Below, one piece after another: positions 1 to 9,065 of a stretch of 37,076 bases of DNA (positions within the stretch are counted from its first letter, which is position 1; each line of letters begins with the position of its first letter). The notes under the pieces are model-generated. The model ran no database searches, was not told the origin of the DNA, and worked only from the letters and a program-made list of their open reading frames with translations. This DNA is from Microcaldota archaeon (lineage in GTDB: Archaea > Micrarchaeota > Micrarchaeia > Micrarchaeales > CABMGC01): NCBI GenBank assembly GCA_023270015.1, contig JAGDXZ010000053.1, positions 1 through 37,076 on the forward strand, written 5' to 3'. A program made the translations under genes and the position numbers.

Positions 1-1807
1 TTGTCAAGGTTGTAGAGGTTGTGGAAGGACACCACGTTGGGAAATCGCCAGCTTCGAGTGAACAGCTATCTCCTGCCGGGCAGCCAGTGCTGCTGCATTC
101 TCCGATATAATCACAAGACCACCTAGTTCCGGACGGACATGAGCTTGGACCACCGATCCCTGATCCGCAATTAAATTGTTGAGACGTGTTTCCTGTGCAA
201 TCATTGTAGTTTACAGTGCAGTCCTTGTTCATATCATTATAGGCACACTCCCAAGTAACCGCAGTAGTAGATGTTGAGGAAGTGGTTGTAGAAGTAGAGG
301 TGGTTGTGGAAGTAGAGGAGGTTGTTGTGGAGGTTGAAGAAGTTGTTGTTGAGGTAGAGGAGGTTGTTGTGGATGTAGAGGAAGTTGAGGATGTTGTGGA
401 TGTAGAGGAAGTTGTTGATGTAGAAGTAGTAGTTGTTGTGGAATAGAAGTTGGCCTGCTCGCTTATTGGCGAGTTCATGGTTATGCTGGCAGTAGACGAA
501 GTACCAGTATAGCTTATTGTGCCAGTGCCAGTCCAGTTCTTGAAGAAATAGCCAGCGTTTGGCGCTTCACTGATTGTAACTGGCGCGCCTGAATAATACC
601 AGTAGTTGTTGTTATTCGGCGATGCAGAGACTGTGCCGCCATTAGACGGGTTTGCAGATAGAGTGAGGTAGTACTGTGTGGAGTAGTTAACTGTTACAGT
701 ACCGTTGGCGGTTGGAGTTATAGTGCCAGTAATGTTTGTTGCGCCTAGGCCGCTAGTGCTGTTCCAAACATACCTAACGCCAGCAGGGCCTGCAATCTGC
801 TGGGCAAAGGCATAGGTTATTGTTGCGCCAGATTTAAATGATAAAGTAAGAGGCAATTGGGCGCAGGTATATTGAACACCGTCTATCGTAACAACATAAG
901 CCGTTGAACCAGAAGGGCATACTACGCTAAATGTTTTGGGATTTATGGTAAAAGTAACATAAACAGGTGGCGTAAAATCAACAACGACGCTTGAGGTTAT
1001 GTTGGCAAAGCTGGCAGTAACGAGCACATTGCCCTGCTGCATGCTGCTTATCTCAGAATAGGCCTTGCCGTCGCTGCCGGTAGTTGTGACAGTAGGCGTT
1101 ATGTTTACAAAAGACACGTTCGCGGTGAAGTTGACTGTTGCGCCAGCAAGAGGATAGCCAAGCATCTTCACTGTTGCAACAAGGGGATCCTTGGCGCCGT
1201 TTGCAGCCTGGCTTGTGTTAAGCACGCTAAGCGAAATAGTTGCGGTTGTTGAGGAGAAGAGCGGAGAGACGTGGGCTGTGAAGCCGCCAAGGTAGGTTTG
1301 AGGCGCAGATGTTTTGCACAAGGTCGCATTGCCGCTCGGGCAAGGAATAGCAGACAAGTAGATTTTGCCGGATTCCAAAGCGCCGAGGGCAAGCGCCTTT
1401 TGAGGCAATGTCACATTGCATATTATAGCGCCGCCAGGCAGGACAAAACTAGGCAGGCAATTGCCGGCATACGCCACTCCGCTCACGTTCAATGAAACAG
1501 TAGGATTAAGCAAAGGATAGCTTTGCAGGTTTGAGAGAAACATGCCGACTTTTGTGCTGAGCGCATTTGAAGCAAATATCATGCCTTTGCAATACGCCCC
1601 GCTTACGAAAGTGCAGGAACTGGGAGCAATGTAGGAAGGCGCAAGTGTGAAATAAAGAAGCAGGGAAATTATGATTGCAATGATGAGTATTGCCCAGCTG
1701 TACGTCAGCAAATATTCCATTGCAGACTGGGCCTTCTTCTCGCCTAGAGACCTAACAGTAGCCTTGCTATTTCTGCGCCTTATCTGCCTCGACCTGCGCC
1801 TGGGCAT
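1..1807 (-). CDS. Type IV pilin-like surface protein with Ser/Thr-rich linker and Cys-rich C-terminal region (partial, runs off left edge)
   Basis: Manual minus-strand translation from ATG at 1807: MPRRRSRQIRRRNSKATVRSLGEKKAQSAMEYLLTYSWAILIIAIIISLLLYF... The frame was read through the start, the first ~550 nt and the Thr-rich/left-edge region and stays open to position 1. KAQSAMEYLLTYSWAILIIAI is an archaeal type III signal/pilin N-terminus. Not in the supplied ORF track because it has no stop in the window. Confidence 0.85.
   Translation of the reverse strand, partial: MPRRRSRQIRRRNSKATVRSLGEKKAQSAMEYLLTYSWAILIIAIIISLLLYFTLAPSYIAPSSCTFVSGAYCKGMIFASNALSTKVGMFLSNLQSYPLLNPTVSLNVSGVAYAGNCLPSFVLPGGAIICNVTLPQKALALGALESGKIYLSAIPCPSGNATLCKTSAPQTYLGGFTAHVSPLFSSTTATISLSVLNTSQAANGAKDPLVATVKMLGYPLAGATVNFTANVSFVNITPTVTTTGSDGKAYSEISSMQQGNVLVTASFANITSSVVVDFTPPVYVTFTINPKTFSVVCPSGSTAYVVTIDGVQYTCAQLPLTLSFKSGATITYAFAQQIAGPAGVRYVWNSTSGLGATNITGTITPTANGTVTVNYSTQYYLTLSANPSNGGTVSASPNNNNYWYYSGAPVTISEAPNAGYFFKNWTGTGTISYTGTSSTASITMNSPISEQANFYSTTTTTSTSTTSSTSTTSSTSSTSTTTSSTSTTTSSTSTTTSSTSTTTSTSTTTSSTSTTAVTWECAYNDMNKDCTVNYNDCTGNTSQQFNCGSGIGGPSSCPSGTRWSCDYIGECSSTGCPAGDSCSLEAGDFPTWCPSTTSTTLT
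243..440 (-). repeat. Degenerate short tandem repeat encoding Ser/Thr (TTSS)n linker
   Basis: Repeated gtagaggaggttgttgtgga-type units on + strand; minus strand reads STTSSTSTTSSTSSTSTTTSSTSTTTTSSTSTTTTSS... Confidence 0.85.
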
Positions 1808-1871
1808 TGCCTCAATATTAGAGGGATGAAAAGGTATTTAAAAGTATTTTTGCGAAATCAAGATGGTATAA

Positions 1872-3689
1872 ATGAAAATATTGCACGCAATTCTATTCGC
1901 TACATTATTTGCGGTCGTAATTGCAGAACCTTATCAGCGGGTATTGCTTAATCAACAACTTTCCAATTTTAGCATACAATCCAATGTTTCAGATACGAGC
2001 ATACTTTGCCAGAATACTACCTTTGAAGGGAGCGAAATAACTGCTATGGGAAATGATATCAATGTGTCCTTTTATAATTGTAGCTTTGTAAACGTCAGCT
2101 TTTTATTAATGCCGCATACCAGCATATTTCTTGTAAGCCCCAAAAATTTAAAACTGACTAAGTTAGACATTGCGAATACTTCAAACCTAACCGTGGCGTA
2201 TTATCTAACCATCAATGTCTTCCATCCTTATGGATATAATACCACACTGTTTGGCAATCTCGCAGCTGGTTTTGCGTACATTTTGCCTTTGATCAATTAT
2301 ACAGTTAGCCTGCATAACGATGAGTTATTGATGTATGCTTTTTCTAACAAAAGCTTTAATGCGGAATTTAGCGAACTTAAGAAAAAAGTACCATTTGGAG
2401 TATATGGCATAAACTCGACAAAAATCTATGAAAACATGACTAACCTGACTTATGGAGAAATATTTGGCCATAAGCGTTTTCTTCTTGCTACAGAAACTTT
2501 TACAAACAACAAAACAATAAACTATAATCCTTACGAAATAGACTATTCTTTCTTGGGATACGACCAGCTTGTTATGTTTACCCTGAATATTAGTCAGGAT
2601 ATGAACCTTACTCCGTTTTATATAGAGCCGATCTTTCCAAAATTCAACTTTTATTATATTCCAGACAATGGCAGGGAAAATATTACCATAAAATATGTCA
2701 TAGCAGTGCCTCCGCAAGACTCAAATTGGAGCTTTACCGGTTATCTCTACCGATACCTACCTAAGTACTTTACAACAAATCCAAGAAAGGGCATAGGGCT
2801 ATACTCTTCTTTTACGCATGTGATAACTTTCCCAAGTCCTGCTAATTTCACCTATAATGGCACAAAATTTTACTATATTAACTATACCACAGTTCTCCCA
2901 ATAGGACTAAATTCCTCAATTATAACTACAAACGGGACAATACCTGGTATCGGAAGATTTATAGAAGATTCCACAACACCTTCTTTTAGCCTAGGCATTG
3001 CTTACTGCTCTTCTTATACTGTGAATCCTTTGCCTCCTTTGTCCGGTCTTACGATAAGCGAACCAGGGAGCTATCACATGGTTAAAAAACTCTTTCCTCT
3101 TTACGGAGATGCAATACCACAACTTGTAAATACCACATGCACTACTGGCTTGCTTATAAAGGGTCATGACATAAACATATTTTGTGACAACGGCACGATA
3201 AACGATACAGAATATGGGATAGCAATACTTAACTCAAGCAACATAAACATATACGGCTGCAGAATTACTGGCAACGGCATATACATAAACAATTCTGAAA
3301 GCATAAACTTTGAGAATACAACTTTGTCACCGGGCTCTGGCGGAGAATTTGCTGTCAAAATAGTAAATGCGCAAAATGTCAATTTTGTGAACCTTACAAT
3401 CGAAAACGGATTTCCTTCTTTATTTACATCGTATTCTTCAGCCGGCACGCCCGAATCACTTGGAATTAATATCTATGGATTGAAGATATGTAATGCAACA
3501 CAGCTGCAAAGGATAAAGCAATTTGCATTTGTTATAAACCCTCAATTAACATGCATGCCAAGTTGGCTAAGAAAACTATCAAAAATAAGCGGAATAGAAT
3601 GGCTCTACTTGCTCACCGCATTAGTTTTATTAGCATATGGCACTATTTTCTTTAAAAGTATTAGAAGAAGCAAAAGAAAGCGACACTGA
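1872..3689 (+). CDS. Secreted, membrane-anchored surface protein with right-handed beta-helix-like segment
   Basis: N-terminal signal peptide MKILHAILFATLFAVVIAEP, many N-x-S/T sequons, beta-helix-like repeats (GHDINIFCDNGTINDTEYGIAILNSSNINIYGCRITGNGIYINNSE), C-terminal TM plus basic tail (WLYLLTALVLLAYGTIFFKSIRRSKRKRH). Confidence 0.75.
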   Translation: MKILHAILFATLFAVVIAEPYQRVLLNQQLSNFSIQSNVSDTSILCQNTTFEGSEITAMGNDINVSFYNCSFVNVSFLLMPHTSIFLVSPKNLKLTKLDIANTSNLTVAYYLTINVFHPYGYNTTLFGNLAAGFAYILPLINYTVSLHNDELLMYAFSNKSFNAEFSELKKKVPFGVYGINSTKIYENMTNLTYGEIFGHKRFLLATETFTNNKTINYNPYEIDYSFLGYDQLVMFTLNISQDMNLTPFYIEPIFPKFNFYYIPDNGRENITIKYVIAVPPQDSNWSFTGYLYRYLPKYFTTNPRKGIGLYSSFTHVITFPSPANFTYNGTKFYYINYTTVLPIGLNSSIITTNGTIPGIGRFIEDSTTPSFSLGIAYCSSYTVNPLPPLSGLTISEPGSYHMVKKLFPLYGDAIPQLVNTTCTTGLLIKGHDINIFCDNGTINDTEYGIAILNSSNINIYGCRITGNGIYINNSESINFENTTLSPGSGGEFAVKIVNAQNVNFVNLTIENGFPSLFTSYSSAGTPESLGINIYGLKICNATQLQRIKQFAFVINPQLTCMPSWLRKLSKISGIEWLYLLTALVLLAYGTIFFKSIRRSKRKRH

Positions 3690-3695
3690 TAGGGT

Positions 3696-5432
3696 ATGAA
3701 TATGGCGATATTCGGGTTCATCGGTTCTCACGCCATGGAGCTCTATTTTGTTTATGCTGCAGGACTTTTTGCTTTATTGCTTGTATCTTTGATCGCCAAT
3801 GCTAGAAAAATCAAAGAAGCGCTGGAAGGTCTGGACAGGAAATGGCTTCTTTTGCCAGCGTTAGTTGTACTTGCCTTTTTGATTTCTGAAGTTTTGCTAG
3901 TAAAACCTACCTTTTGGATGTACAAAGATGAGTATATTGAAATGAGCATAGGCAAAGTAATGATTTTTAACCATGAAGCAGGCATATGTAGCTTTAACAT
4001 AGGAAATTACTGTATGCCTGATGGCATAGGCTTATTCCAGCAATCGGATGGTTGGCCCCTACTTTTTGCTATTGCTTTTTCTATATTCGGCGTTAGTTTT
4101 GCAACTGCATACAACCTTACCTTGCTGATGTCGTGCATATCAGTATTGCTTGTTTTCTTCATAATCTATCTTATATCGAAAAATAAAGAGGCGTCTTTGG
4201 TAGGCGCCATATTCCTAGCTTTCACTCCAGTATTCATGACTTACTCTCGCTCAACCACGCTAGATGTGCCTGCAGTGACTTTTGTTTTGCTCACGCTTTT
4301 TGCATCGTTAGTTTATCTTAACAACAAAAAGCTGGCTTCAGGAATAATGGTTGCGTCGGTAGCTGCATTCACAATGCTGATGCGAATAGAGCTGGGTTTA
4401 TTTGTACCTATATTACTTGCATTTCTGTTTTTACCCAATCTGCCTTCGTTTAATAAAAAAGAACTTCGGAACTTTGTTATTGCTCTTAGCATCTTTTTGC
4501 TTCTCGCTTTACCCGAATTCGCATTTATATATACTTCACTAACAGCTAACAAATTTGGCGCACCCAATGGCAGGATGTTTTCTTTTCAATATTTCAAAAC
4601 AAGCATAAAACCTGATTTGCTATTTTGGCTCGGTCTATATGCAAATGTATATAGCGGCCCATACGTATATCATGATGAATATCCTATAATTTATACTCTC
4701 TTAGGCGTCATTGGTGCGCTGTACTTGCTTAGGCACAAGAAGTCTTTTGCGGTTGCACTGATAACGTACTTCCTTCTCGTTATCATATTTTTCTCTTCGT
4801 TCTATGCAGGAAGCATATTTGGGGAGAGCGGCGCTAATCTGCGGTATTACTTACAAGATTTTGCAATCATGGCAATATTCGCTGCCTTAGGCAGCATAGC
4901 AATCATAGAATTTATCGCAAAAAGATATAAGCATCTGACCAAGTCTAATAAAAAATTAATCTTGCTAATAATAGTAGCTGCGGCATTGCTTATGCCAATC
5001 GTGTATATTAATAAAATTGTAATGTTGCCTCCTAGTAGCCTATATCCGTATGCGCCAGATAGGGCTGAGCTTAGCGCAGTTGAGCAGGTAGTAAATAAGA
5101 TACCGCAAAACTGCATAGTACTAAGTTATAAGCCACAATTATGGTACCTGCTTGGAAAGAATAGCATGTTCGCGGACTGGATATTTCTTCCAAACTACAA
5201 AAATCAAGCAGTAAATCTTTCTGATAATTGTATTTATTTTGATTACGGTACAGCTTGTTTAGGAGCGGGACCCTATCCGAATGGCAGCATGACAAGATGT
5301 AACCAAATCATGCAAGACTTCAATATGACACCGATCATAGCCGAACCTTATGATAAAGATGGATGGAATTTCACTATAGGCATTTATCATATAAATGGAT
5401 ATAAGAATAGTACAAAGTTGGGGAGCACATGA
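3696..5432 (+). CDS. Multi-pass membrane GT-C-type glycosyltransferase-like protein (PMT/ArnT-like, GT39 superfamily)
   Basis: Many TM segments; acidic loop after TM (KDEYIEMSIGKVM) and GVSFATAYNLTLLMSCISVLLVFFIIYLISKNKEASLVGAIFLAFTPVFMTYSR...DVPAVTF typical of PMT_2-like proteins. Confidence 0.65.
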   Translation: MNMAIFGFIGSHAMELYFVYAAGLFALLLVSLIANARKIKEALEGLDRKWLLLPALVVLAFLISEVLLVKPTFWMYKDEYIEMSIGKVMIFNHEAGICSFNIGNYCMPDGIGLFQQSDGWPLLFAIAFSIFGVSFATAYNLTLLMSCISVLLVFFIIYLISKNKEASLVGAIFLAFTPVFMTYSRSTTLDVPAVTFVLLTLFASLVYLNNKKLASGIMVASVAAFTMLMRIELGLFVPILLAFLFLPNLPSFNKKELRNFVIALSIFLLLALPEFAFIYTSLTANKFGAPNGRMFSFQYFKTSIKPDLLFWLGLYANVYSGPYVYHDEYPIIYTLLGVIGALYLLRHKKSFAVALITYFLLVIIFFSSFYAGSIFGESGANLRYYLQDFAIMAIFAALGSIAIIEFIAKRYKHLTKSNKKLILLIIVAAALLMPIVYINKIVMLPPSSLYPYAPDRAELSAVEQVVNKIPQNCIVLSYKPQLWYLLGKNSMFADWIFLPNYKNQAVNLSDNCIYFDYGTACLGAGPYPNGSMTRCNQIMQDFNMTPIIAEPYDKDGWNFTIGIYHINGYKNSTKLGST

Positions 5433-6835
5433 AAAATAAAATGAAAACAAATATACGCCACTCTAAAATATTGGCAGTTTTTATCTTGCTTATTATCGGC
5501 ATAACATTGATTTTACTCGCGTGGATGCAGGCATGTCAGAAAAGTTTTAATGGACAAAACGCAAGCACCGCCGTACTTCAGTATGACGGTTCGCCAACGC
5601 ACACTTATTTTGTCAACATAAATGTAGGCAACCTCAGTGTTGATGTTGGCCAAGCGATATTTGCAACGCCGACAATATATAGGGGGTCTCTTCTAGTTTC
5701 TACTATGGGAAATGAAACCGATTTAAACAATTCCAGATATGATCTTACCTATGGCGAATTATTCAGGATTAATTTAACGACCGGAAAGATCGTATGGAGC
5801 ATAAAATTTCCTGATCAGATAATGTCACAACCAATAACCGTAGGCAATATCATTATTGTAGCCATGGGGAATAATTTGGAAGTGCCTCCTCAGTATTATA
5901 ATACAAAGTATGGAATTTACGCTGTTGATTTTAATACAGGAAAAGTATTATGGAATGATACCACACAAATAACTAACATGCCTACTCCGGCATTCTATAA
6001 AGGGGTCATAATAGAGCCAAACGAAGGAGAGATAAATATAATAAACGTGTCAAACGGGCAAATAGTGAAAACCATATTTCTTGGAATACCAGACACACTT
6101 TCTTCGCCCATGATTTACAATAACACAGCTTACTTTGGCACATGCGAAGCTAGTGTTTATGGATTTAATGCTACAAATTTCAAACAAAAAGATGTCAAAA
6201 CAAACTGCTGGTTTTTTGCATTAGACCTTAGGAATTATTCAATAAAATGGAAGACGCATTTTCCATACGCTGGCGGAGGGTTAAACGATGTTTCGCCTGC
6301 ATATTGGCAAGGCAAAGTAATAACTGGCTACCTGTTTGAAAGCGATTATGAAGATCCCGTAATGGTGGCCATGAATTCATCTACGGGCAAGATAATATGG
6401 GAAGTTAATACTACTCAAATAAATTATACAATACAACCTAGCATACCGCCATGCATACCTTTCTGGTATAATCAAAATGCTATATCTCCAATAACAGTAG
6501 TAAATGGCACAGCATACTTCGATTCGAATTTTGACGGCAGGCTTGTGGCAGTTAACATAACTTCTGGCAAGCTTGAATGGGCACTAAGCACTGGAGGCCA
6601 AACGGAAAGCAATCCAAATACATTCTACGGAGGAAAATATCTCATAATTGCAAATGATTACGGGGATATGTTTGTTATAAACACCACTACCGGTAATCCG
6701 CTAAATGTGTTCTGTACCCATATTCCACATCTTGAAAATGAAGTTGTCATAACAAACAACAGTGCGATACTGGCAGGGATGAACGGCGAAATAAAGGCCT
6801 ATCCTCTTAAATCTTTGATAGGTGAGAATCAATGA
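5429..6835 (+). CDS. Secreted/membrane-anchored PQQ-type beta-propeller protein
   Basis: N-terminal TM anchor; repeated blades such as YGIYAVDFNTGKVLWN, VAMNSSTGKIIWEVN, VAVNITSGKLEWAL. Overlaps upstream stop by 4 nt (ATGA). Confidence 0.8.
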   Translation: MKNKMKTNIRHSKILAVFILLIIGITLILLAWMQACQKSFNGQNASTAVLQYDGSPTHTYFVNINVGNLSVDVGQAIFATPTIYRGSLLVSTMGNETDLNNSRYDLTYGELFRINLTTGKIVWSIKFPDQIMSQPITVGNIIIVAMGNNLEVPPQYYNTKYGIYAVDFNTGKVLWNDTTQITNMPTPAFYKGVIIEPNEGEINIINVSNGQIVKTIFLGIPDTLSSPMIYNNTAYFGTCEASVYGFNATNFKQKDVKTNCWFFALDLRNYSIKWKTHFPYAGGGLNDVSPAYWQGKVITGYLFESDYEDPVMVAMNSSTGKIIWEVNTTQINYTIQPSIPPCIPFWYNQNAISPITVVNGTAYFDSNFDGRLVAVNITSGKLEWALSTGGQTESNPNTFYGGKYLIIANDYGDMFVINTTTGNPLNVFCTHIPHLENEVVITNNSAILAGMNGEIKAYPLKSLIGENQ

Positions 6836-8454
6836 AAGGTACTAAAAAGATTAATAAGAACATCATGCTACTGCTTTTGATAGAACTTTTTGGAATGGCA
6901 TTGTCTCTGTCATTTCTTAAAGGCCCGAGCGTATACGGCGATGACCCATTCTACTTGCAATACGTGCCTAGCATATTAAATGGTACATTTAAAGAAAGCA
7001 TAAACATTTTTTCATTAAGATTGCTTCTTATTTACCCGATATCTTGGAGTGTAGGCCTACTAGGCTATACAGACTTTGCGGCGGGCTTCTATCCGCTTGT
7101 ATCCTACTTGGTTCTCATAGCACTCATATATCTGATCGGTAAAGAGGCGTATAGCGAAAAAGCGGGCCTATTCGGAGCATTAGTGTTTTCTTTCTATCCT
7201 CTTGTTATAAAGTTTAACTCTGATCCGGATCCGATGTTGCCTCTGAGTATGTTTTTAGTTGCTGCCACCTATTTCTTCTTGCTTGGCATCAAGTACCGAA
7301 AGCATAGAGAGCGCAATTACGTTCTTTCAGGATTTCTTTCTTTCATGAGTTCGTTGATAAATCCGTTGGCTTACATATATGTTGTGTTTTTCCTTTTTTA
7401 TATGGTTGCCAATTTAATCTATCAATTCATAAAGAAAACCGAAAATAAGGACATATGGGCTCTGCCGTTATTTATCCTAGGTCTAGTAACCGCTGTCGTG
7501 GTGGTTGGATATATAAACATCCTACTTGCTAATGGAAAGCCTTTTTATGAATTTAACATGACCAACTACTATTATAGCGGAACTGGCGGGCCTGATGAAA
7601 TATACTATACAAATCCAAGTTTAACCTTCTATATACATACTTACTTTTTAGGCGTCTTACGGTATATGGCAAACTTGTTTACTATTCATGCGCCAATAGG
7701 AGTATCCAGTTATAACGAAGCGGGGTTATTCGGTTATGCTGCACTGATTGCTGCCGCTTACCTGATAGTACGCAACGATAAAAGATCTAGATTTCTACTG
7801 ATTTGGACTATTTTCATTGCGACCTATATGGAATTTGGAAGCATGAGCATAACACATTATGTGCCAATCTATAAATTAATGCGATTTACAGTAATTGTTG
7901 CCCCGCCTCTTTCACTTGTCATAGGTGCGGCTATGGCGAGATTTGCTTCTAATCAAAAGCATAAAAAGTTAGTAGAAAGCAGTACGATTTTAGTGCTTGC
8001 CCTATTGTTTATTACTTCTTTGCCCATCGATTACTATTTCTATTCTGTTAACCATAATATCATGCTGGTTGTAAAAACGGAAGCGAACGCACTTCTCCAT
8101 GCTCCAAACATAACACATGCACAAATCTATACACCGGGGTTGCTACAGTATTATTTGGAATATTATCTTCATTATGTCAATACTAGGGTGTTTTTCTACG
8201 ACAATGGGGCGTATGGCGGAGTCGTTTTGCCAACGTGCGAAAGCATACCAAATAACTCATACATAATCATACCTTCGGTAACTGACATCGCCGAAATGGA
8301 TATGGAAAATTTTTATCCAATAACAGAATCATGGGCAACGAATCCAAACGAATGCGGTCTTCAACTTTACCTGAATGTTTATTCTCTGCCAGTGCTCAAG
8401 CACAGTATAGAAGGCGCGCTAGGATATGCTGGAAATATTTATTATAAACCGTAA
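6832..8454 (+). CDS. Multi-pass membrane GT-C-type glycosyltransferase-like protein (PMT_2-like)
   Basis: Multiple TM helices; KGPSVYGDDPFYLQYVPSILNGTF acidic loop and GKEAYSEKAGLFGALVFSFYPLVIKFNSDPDPMLPLSMFLVAATYFFLLG. ATGA overlap with 5429..6835. Confidence 0.65.
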   Translation: MKGTKKINKNIMLLLLIELFGMALSLSFLKGPSVYGDDPFYLQYVPSILNGTFKESINIFSLRLLLIYPISWSVGLLGYTDFAAGFYPLVSYLVLIALIYLIGKEAYSEKAGLFGALVFSFYPLVIKFNSDPDPMLPLSMFLVAATYFFLLGIKYRKHRERNYVLSGFLSFMSSLINPLAYIYVVFFLFYMVANLIYQFIKKTENKDIWALPLFILGLVTAVVVVGYINILLANGKPFYEFNMTNYYYSGTGGPDEIYYTNPSLTFYIHTYFLGVLRYMANLFTIHAPIGVSSYNEAGLFGYAALIAAAYLIVRNDKRSRFLLIWTIFIATYMEFGSMSITHYVPIYKLMRFTVIVAPPLSLVIGAAMARFASNQKHKKLVESSTILVLALLFITSLPIDYYFYSVNHNIMLVVKTEANALLHAPNITHAQIYTPGLLQYYLEYYLHYVNTRVFFYDNGAYGGVVLPTCESIPNNSYIIIPSVTDIAEMDMENFYPITESWATNPNECGLQLYLNVYSLPVLKHSIEGALGYAGNIYYKP

Positions 8455-8473
8455 AGCCTGAACCAGGTTTAAA

Positions 8474-8482
8474 ATTTATAAA
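8474..8482 (+). promoter_or_regulatory. Putative TATA box (aatttataa) upstream of the small anchored protein
   Basis: TTTATAAAGG about 30 nt upstream of the GGTGA/ATA start region. Confidence 0.4.
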
Positions 8483-8512
8483 GGCATAATCCTGTGTAAT
8501 ATTGGTGATTAA

Positions 8513-8974
8513 ATAAAACAAAGTTGGCGCTCAATAATATTATTTTTAATAGGAATAATAATAGGAGTAGCAATAGGGATATCTCTTGGACATATAAAAT
8601 CTAAAGCAGTAGAACAGAGCGTAATAAATGTGACCAACATCAATACAACTTATTTCGACATGCAAACTAACAAAGCGTATCCCGGAGGCGAATTGAAAGG
8701 TTTTGAGGCAAATACTGGAAAAAGTGTTTATTATACATTTACTGTAAATTATAGAAATTCTACATACAGCGAAACAATAGAGAACATAAGTGCGACAACA
8801 TCGGGTTTTAGCGTTGTAAAGGTTGTACCTGCTCTGCCATCAATCATACAACCAAATAGTGCCCAAACATTTAATCTAGCAATTGATCTTCCTAATACGT
8901 CATATGCAGGTCCTCTAAATTTGCTAATTCTTTATAAAGTAAATTACGTAACTAATTCAAGCAAAGGGCAATAG
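8513..8974 (+). CDS. Small membrane-anchored extracellular protein (N-terminal signal anchor); apparent ATA start
   Basis: The track ORF (8630, GTG) extends in frame upstream to stop TAA 8510-8512, giving (I/M)KQSWRSIILFLIGIIIGVAIGISLGHIKSKAVEQSVINVTN..., a clear signal anchor. No ATG/GTG/TTG lies in that extension; GGTGA is 4 nt before ATA at 8513. Confidence 0.6.
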   Translation: MKQSWRSIILFLIGIIIGVAIGISLGHIKSKAVEQSVINVTNINTTYFDMQTNKAYPGGELKGFEANTGKSVYYTFTVNYRNSTYSETIENISATTSGFSVVKVVPALPSIIQPNSAQTFNLAIDLPNTSYAGPLNLLILYKVNYVTNSSKGQ

Positions 8975-9065
8975 AAATTTATCTAAAACAAATTGGAAAG
9001 CAAACAAAAACGGAGGTCGAAAGTTAAACTTAAAAATTAATAATTAAGCAGTTTAAATTTTCTCT

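Noticed and set aside
4-204. 66-aa minus-strand ORF
   Set aside because: Out of frame with the partial surface protein 1..1807, which explains this region.
243-440. Possible CRISPR array (regular short repeats)
   Set aside because: Units are contiguous, degenerate and lack unique spacers; they encode a Ser/Thr linker.
1168-1495. Track ORFs (74, 64, 74 aa) on both strands
   Set aside because: Lie within the open minus-strand pilin-like CDS in other frames; no family features.
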